Shown piece after piece: positions 61,698 through 64,000 of a DNA stretch of 64,000 nt. The translations under genes were made by a program, and so were the position numbers. The notes below the pieces were generated by a model. The model was not told the DNA's origin and ran no database searches. It saw nothing but the letters and a program-made list of their open reading frames with translations. Position 1 is the first letter of the stretch, and every line of letters starts with the position of its first letter. Source of the DNA: Aureispira sp. CCB-QB1. GTDB taxonomy: Bacteria > Bacteroidota > Bacteroidia > Chitinophagales > Saprospiraceae. The DNA is taken from contig NZ_JHBV01000049.1 of assembly GCF_000724545.1 (NCBI RefSeq), positions 62,001 to 126,000 of the forward strand, given 5' to 3'.

Positions 61698-62006
61698 TTA
61701 AATTTTTGAAAGAAAAACACTGATGTCTCCTACAATATTATTAATGTAATCATAATTAACACTGTAAAAAATTTGTTTTCCTTTTCTTTCGTGTGTTACG
61801 ATATTGGCTAGACGCAAAATACGCAAGTGTTGCGAAGTAATTGACTGTTCTAAACCAAGAGTATTGTAAATTTTATTAACGTTGATATTCTTATTCTTGT
61901 CAATAAAAGAAAGGATTTGTAATCTTAAATCATGCGTTAAGGCGCGCATAACTTCAGCTGCGAATTCCAGCTTATCCTCGTCTATGATAACGGTTTGTGA
62001 CTCCAT
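61698..62006 (-). CDS. ArsR-family winged-helix regulator (copy 1)
   Basis: 102 residues. The winged helix is complete: MRALTHDLRLQILSFID, then NVNKIYNTLGLEQSITSQHLRILRLANIV and the wing ERKGKQIFYSVN. The ELCVCDL metal-binding segment of the classical ArsR/SmtB metal sensors is absent, so metal sensing is unlikely. The gene is 78 bases downstream of a paralogue on the same strand. Confidence 0.9.
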   Translation of the reverse strand: MESQTVIIDEDKLEFAAEVMRALTHDLRLQILSFIDKNKNINVNKIYNTLGLEQSITSQHLRILRLANIVTHERKGKQIFYSVNYDYINNIVGDISVFLSKI

Positions 62007-62084
62007 TGTAAGGGGATATGTTTTGATAAAATTAAAAAAAAATTGTTTAATGCTGTTATAATAAATTTGTGGGACAACAAATTT

Positions 62085-62423
62085 CTAGGCAGCAAGTTGT
62101 TCTACTAAGACAGATACCTCAGCCAAACGCTCATTGTTTAGCGTATAGTAAATGAATTTTCCGTTGCGCTTGGTTAGGACGATACCAGCTTTTCGTAAAA
62201 TAGCCAAATGTTGAGAAGCAACAGATTGTTCGATACGTAGTTTTACATAAATATCGGTAACATTCATTGTTTCGTTCTCACGAAGAAGATCAACGATTTT
62301 CTTGCGCAAGTCATGACCAATTGCGCGAAGTATCAATACCACTTTGCGTAATTCAGGGTAAATAAGTTTGATTTCTTGTTTACCATTTTTGAGGGTAAAA
62401 ACCTCCATTTTTGATTTTGCCAT
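62085..62423 (-). CDS. ArsR-family winged-helix regulator (copy 2)
   Basis: 112 residues. It has the same domain as copy 1: LRAIGHDLRKKIVDLLRENETMNVTDIYVKL, then EQSVASQHLAILRKAGIV and the wing KRNGKFIYYTLN. The N-terminus is longer, with KNGKQEIKLIYPELRK. Metal-binding cysteines are missing here as well. The shared EQS(V/I)(A/T)SQHL recognition helix suggests that both bind the same or related operators. Confidence 0.9.
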   Translation of the reverse strand: MAKSKMEVFTLKNGKQEIKLIYPELRKVVLILRAIGHDLRKKIVDLLRENETMNVTDIYVKLRIEQSVASQHLAILRKAGIVLTKRNGKFIYYTLNNERLAEVSVLVEQLAA

Positions 62424-62862
62424 ACGGTAAAGTATTTAAATAAGGTTAACAACTAAAACGTTCATTCACAATAATAAAAAGTAAATAAAACTGTTCAAAT
62501 ATAAATAAAATATTTTCAATTATCAATCAAGGATAATTTAAATGAGGGGATTCGCTGTTCCATTTGGGATTGTTATAGGACGTTAATCTATTTTGGGATG
62601 GGTGTTTCTCAGAATTAAAAAAAGGGAAATTATTTTAATAATTCCTAAAATATAATGCCAAAATTAATTTATGGTTAAGTATCAAGAATACTTTCATTAA
62701 CATGGTATATATTTGAAGCTCTAAGATATGAAAAAAAACTGACTAAGTATAAAAATTATGTTTTATTTTTATACATTTTTTTTGCTGAATGTTAGATTCA
62801 AAACGCAATAAATTTAACTATATATATCAAAAAGCTCGAAAAATTGGAGGATACAAAAACAA
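62424..62862. other. AT-rich gap upstream of the ArsR pair
   Basis: Besides the ArsR promoter (62496-62526) and the downstream end of the trigger factor transcript, I see nothing definite in this stretch. No palindrome-family arm is present. Confidence 0.4.
62496..62526 (-). promoter_or_regulatory. Promoter of the ArsR pair
   Basis: On the minus strand TTG (62526-62524), spacer 20, TATATTTG (62503-62496) is a full match to the consensus, about 73 bases before the ATG at 62423. Confidence 0.65.
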
Positions 62863-62895
62863 AAAGGCGTTTCACAATTAACGTGAAACGCCTTT
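62863..62895 (-). terminator. Terminator of the trigger factor gene
   Basis: AAAGGCGTTTCAC (62863-62875) and GTGAAACGCCTTT (62883-62895) are a perfect 13-bp stem with a 7-base loop; on the minus strand it runs into TTTTTG. It lies 40 bases beyond the stop. Confidence 0.85.
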
Positions 62896-62934
62896 ATAAT
62901 ATTTTAACATTGAGAAAATCTTTTATAAGATTTT

Positions 62935-64000
62935 TTATGCTTCAACTTCTGTTTCTGTATTTTCTTCTACAGGAGCGGGATTTTTGCTTGCTTGATAATC
63001 TTTCAAGATTTGCTCAAACTCTTCTCTAGAAACATCTTTCATCTCTTTACCCATATCCTCAGACGTTTTTTCTAGGATTCTTTCATCCATAATCGCCTCG
63101 AAACGACGATTAACCTCTTTTCTATCCGACAATATTTTTTGTAACATACTGTCCATCATTTCGCCATAAGGAGGGATTTGATAGTTGAAATAGCGCAAGA
63201 TTTCGCCACGAGTAGCATCTTCTACATCTTGGTAATTCACCTCAACCTTATATTTTTCGGCTAGTTTATCGCGCAACAACGACCAGTTTGTATTCTTGAT
63301 AAATGCCTCAAATTCTTTTCCTTCAAAGAATTCATCTGTAATACCTTCATTGGTTTCTTTCAACCATTTTTTCAAGAACTCAACAGGCAAGTCTAACTTG
63401 TTTTCTTCCAATAAAAAGTCAAAAACTAAGTTGCTAAAGTGATTTAAAGAGCTTTGTTTGTACCCTTTGTAGATTTCTGATTTTACTTTTTCTCTAAAGG
63501 CTTCTTCAGAATCAATTTCCTCGTTAGGGAATAACTGTTTGAAGAATTCTTCGTTCAATTCAGCTTTGTCAACACGTTTGATTTCTTTGATCGTCAAACG
63601 GAACATTTTATTGATTTCTTGATCTTCTTCAATCCCCAATACATGTTTGCGGATGTAAGTTTCATCTTTGTCCTCAATAGTGAAAACATCGATATCAAAA
63701 GAATCACTTAGAGTAGCACTCAACAAGTTATCTTTAAGTTCCTCATTGGCAATATCTCTCAAAGCCAAGAATGTTTCTTCTTTTACAACACCACCTTCTT
63801 TGATGTCACCGTTCTCGTTCAATTCTTCTAAGCTGATGGCCAACATGTCATCTTCTTGTACATCATTAATTCCTTCTTGGAATCCTTTGCTGTATTTTTT
63901 GCGAACGTTGTCAATTTCAGCCTCTAATTCTTCTTCGCTAACGCTAAGGTCGTAGAATGGAAGCTGATTATCAGTAGAAAGACCTTTGATCTCAAACTCA
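62935..64000 (-). CDS. tig: Trigger factor, ribosome-associated chaperone (5' end outside window)
   Basis: 355 codons are inside the window; the frame is open at base 64000 and the N-terminal ribosome-binding domain (about 90-100 residues) lies beyond it. The first residues in the window (LPFYDLSVSEEELEAEIDNVRKKYS) continue into the domain that in E. coli is a peptidyl-prolyl isomerase of FKBP type. Here it has diverged and shows no clear FKBP active site. The C-terminal helical cradle follows (LPVEFLKKWLKETNE, IPPYGEMMDSMLQKILSDRKEVNRRFEAIMDERILEK, SREEFEQILKDYQ), with an acidic tail (ENTETEVEA). It binds emerging chains at the ribosome exit. Confidence 0.93.
   Translation of the reverse strand, partial: EFEIKGLSTDNQLPFYDLSVSEEELEAEIDNVRKKYSKGFQEGINDVQEDDMLAISLEELNENGDIKEGGVVKEETFLALRDIANEELKDNLLSATLSDSFDIDVFTIEDKDETYIRKHVLGIEEDQEINKMFRLTIKEIKRVDKAELNEEFFKQLFPNEEIDSEEAFREKVKSEIYKGYKQSSLNHFSNLVFDFLLEENKLDLPVEFLKKWLKETNEGITDEFFEGKEFEAFIKNTNWSLLRDKLAEKYKVEVNYQDVEDATRGEILRYFNYQIPPYGEMMDSMLQKILSDRKEVNRRFEAIMDERILEKTSEDMGKEMKDVSREEFEQILKDYQASKNPAPVEENTETEVEA

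Noticed and set aside
1-64000. tRNA, rRNA and CRISPR arrays
   Set aside because: No cloverleaf-like segments, rRNA sequence or regularly spaced identical repeats were seen; the palindromic elements are dispersed, not arrayed.

Overview
The window is AT-rich chromosomal DNA of a member of the Bacteroidota. The evidence is a type IX secretion (T9SS) C-terminal signal on a large PKD/Ig-like surface protein, promoter elements of the TTG-N(17-23)-TAnnTTTG kind, start codons without Shine-Dalgarno sequences, lineage-typical families (FISUMP, TlpA/DUF4369, DUF4386, Bacteroidota-style Crp/Fnr proteins) and a trigger factor at the right edge. The N-terminal domain of the surface protein and the gene mix suggest the Saprospiria, perhaps an Aureispira relative. 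That placement is inference.

Layout. 1-6.9 kb: a T9SS-exported adhesin (3' end off the window), a LolC/E-like FtsX permease and a small membrane protein. 7.2-18.5 kb: metK, a Crp/Fnr regulator, an SMP-30-like beta-propeller, an ECF sigma/anti-sigma pair, a coiled-coil secreted protein, tgt, a family 2 glycosyltransferase co-transcribed with a second sigma factor, and TerC. 18.8-31.4 kb: a lipoprotein, two tandem MscS channels with duplicated leaders, a VWA/metallopeptidase-fold protein, an aromatic amino acid decarboxylase, a PEBP protein, an AraC regulator, a helical-repeat protein, SanA, a GNAT and an ArsS-like radical SAM enzyme. 31.7-46.8 kb: TlpA-like lipoprotein, outer-membrane protein, LolD-like ATPase plus LRR/BRCT-like protein, RidA, a secreted TPR-CHAT protease with a Crp/Fnr regulator, DUF4386, a BamE-like lipoprotein, an Rpn nuclease, a RetSat/CrtI-like oxidoreductase and a nitroreductase. 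47-64 kb: mostly envelope and secreted proteins (TPR, an aspartic-protease fold with both DTG motifs changed to HTG, FISUMP, VWA, ankyrin, MORN/TonB), a frameshifted gene, a second helical-repeat paralogue, two ArsR regulators and trigger factor.

The most distinctive feature is not a gene. A family of dispersed palindromic elements lies in at least nine intergenic gaps. Two full copies are exactly 140 bp, in opposite orientation. A third, of 162 bp, has different outer arms, but the changes at one end are matched by compensating changes at the other, so pairing is conserved while sequence is not. Short 42-52 bp versions consist of little more than the outer arms. No transposase of their own is visible, so they look like MITE/REP-type elements.

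No rRNA, tRNA, CRISPR array, prophage or intact insertion sequence was seen. I found no obvious new defence island. The best candidates for undescribed biology are the covarying palindrome family, the LRR protein with an inserted BRCT-like domain beside a LolD-like ATPase, the FtsX protein with two extra membrane segments in its periplasmic domain, and the ankyrin two-gene unit.
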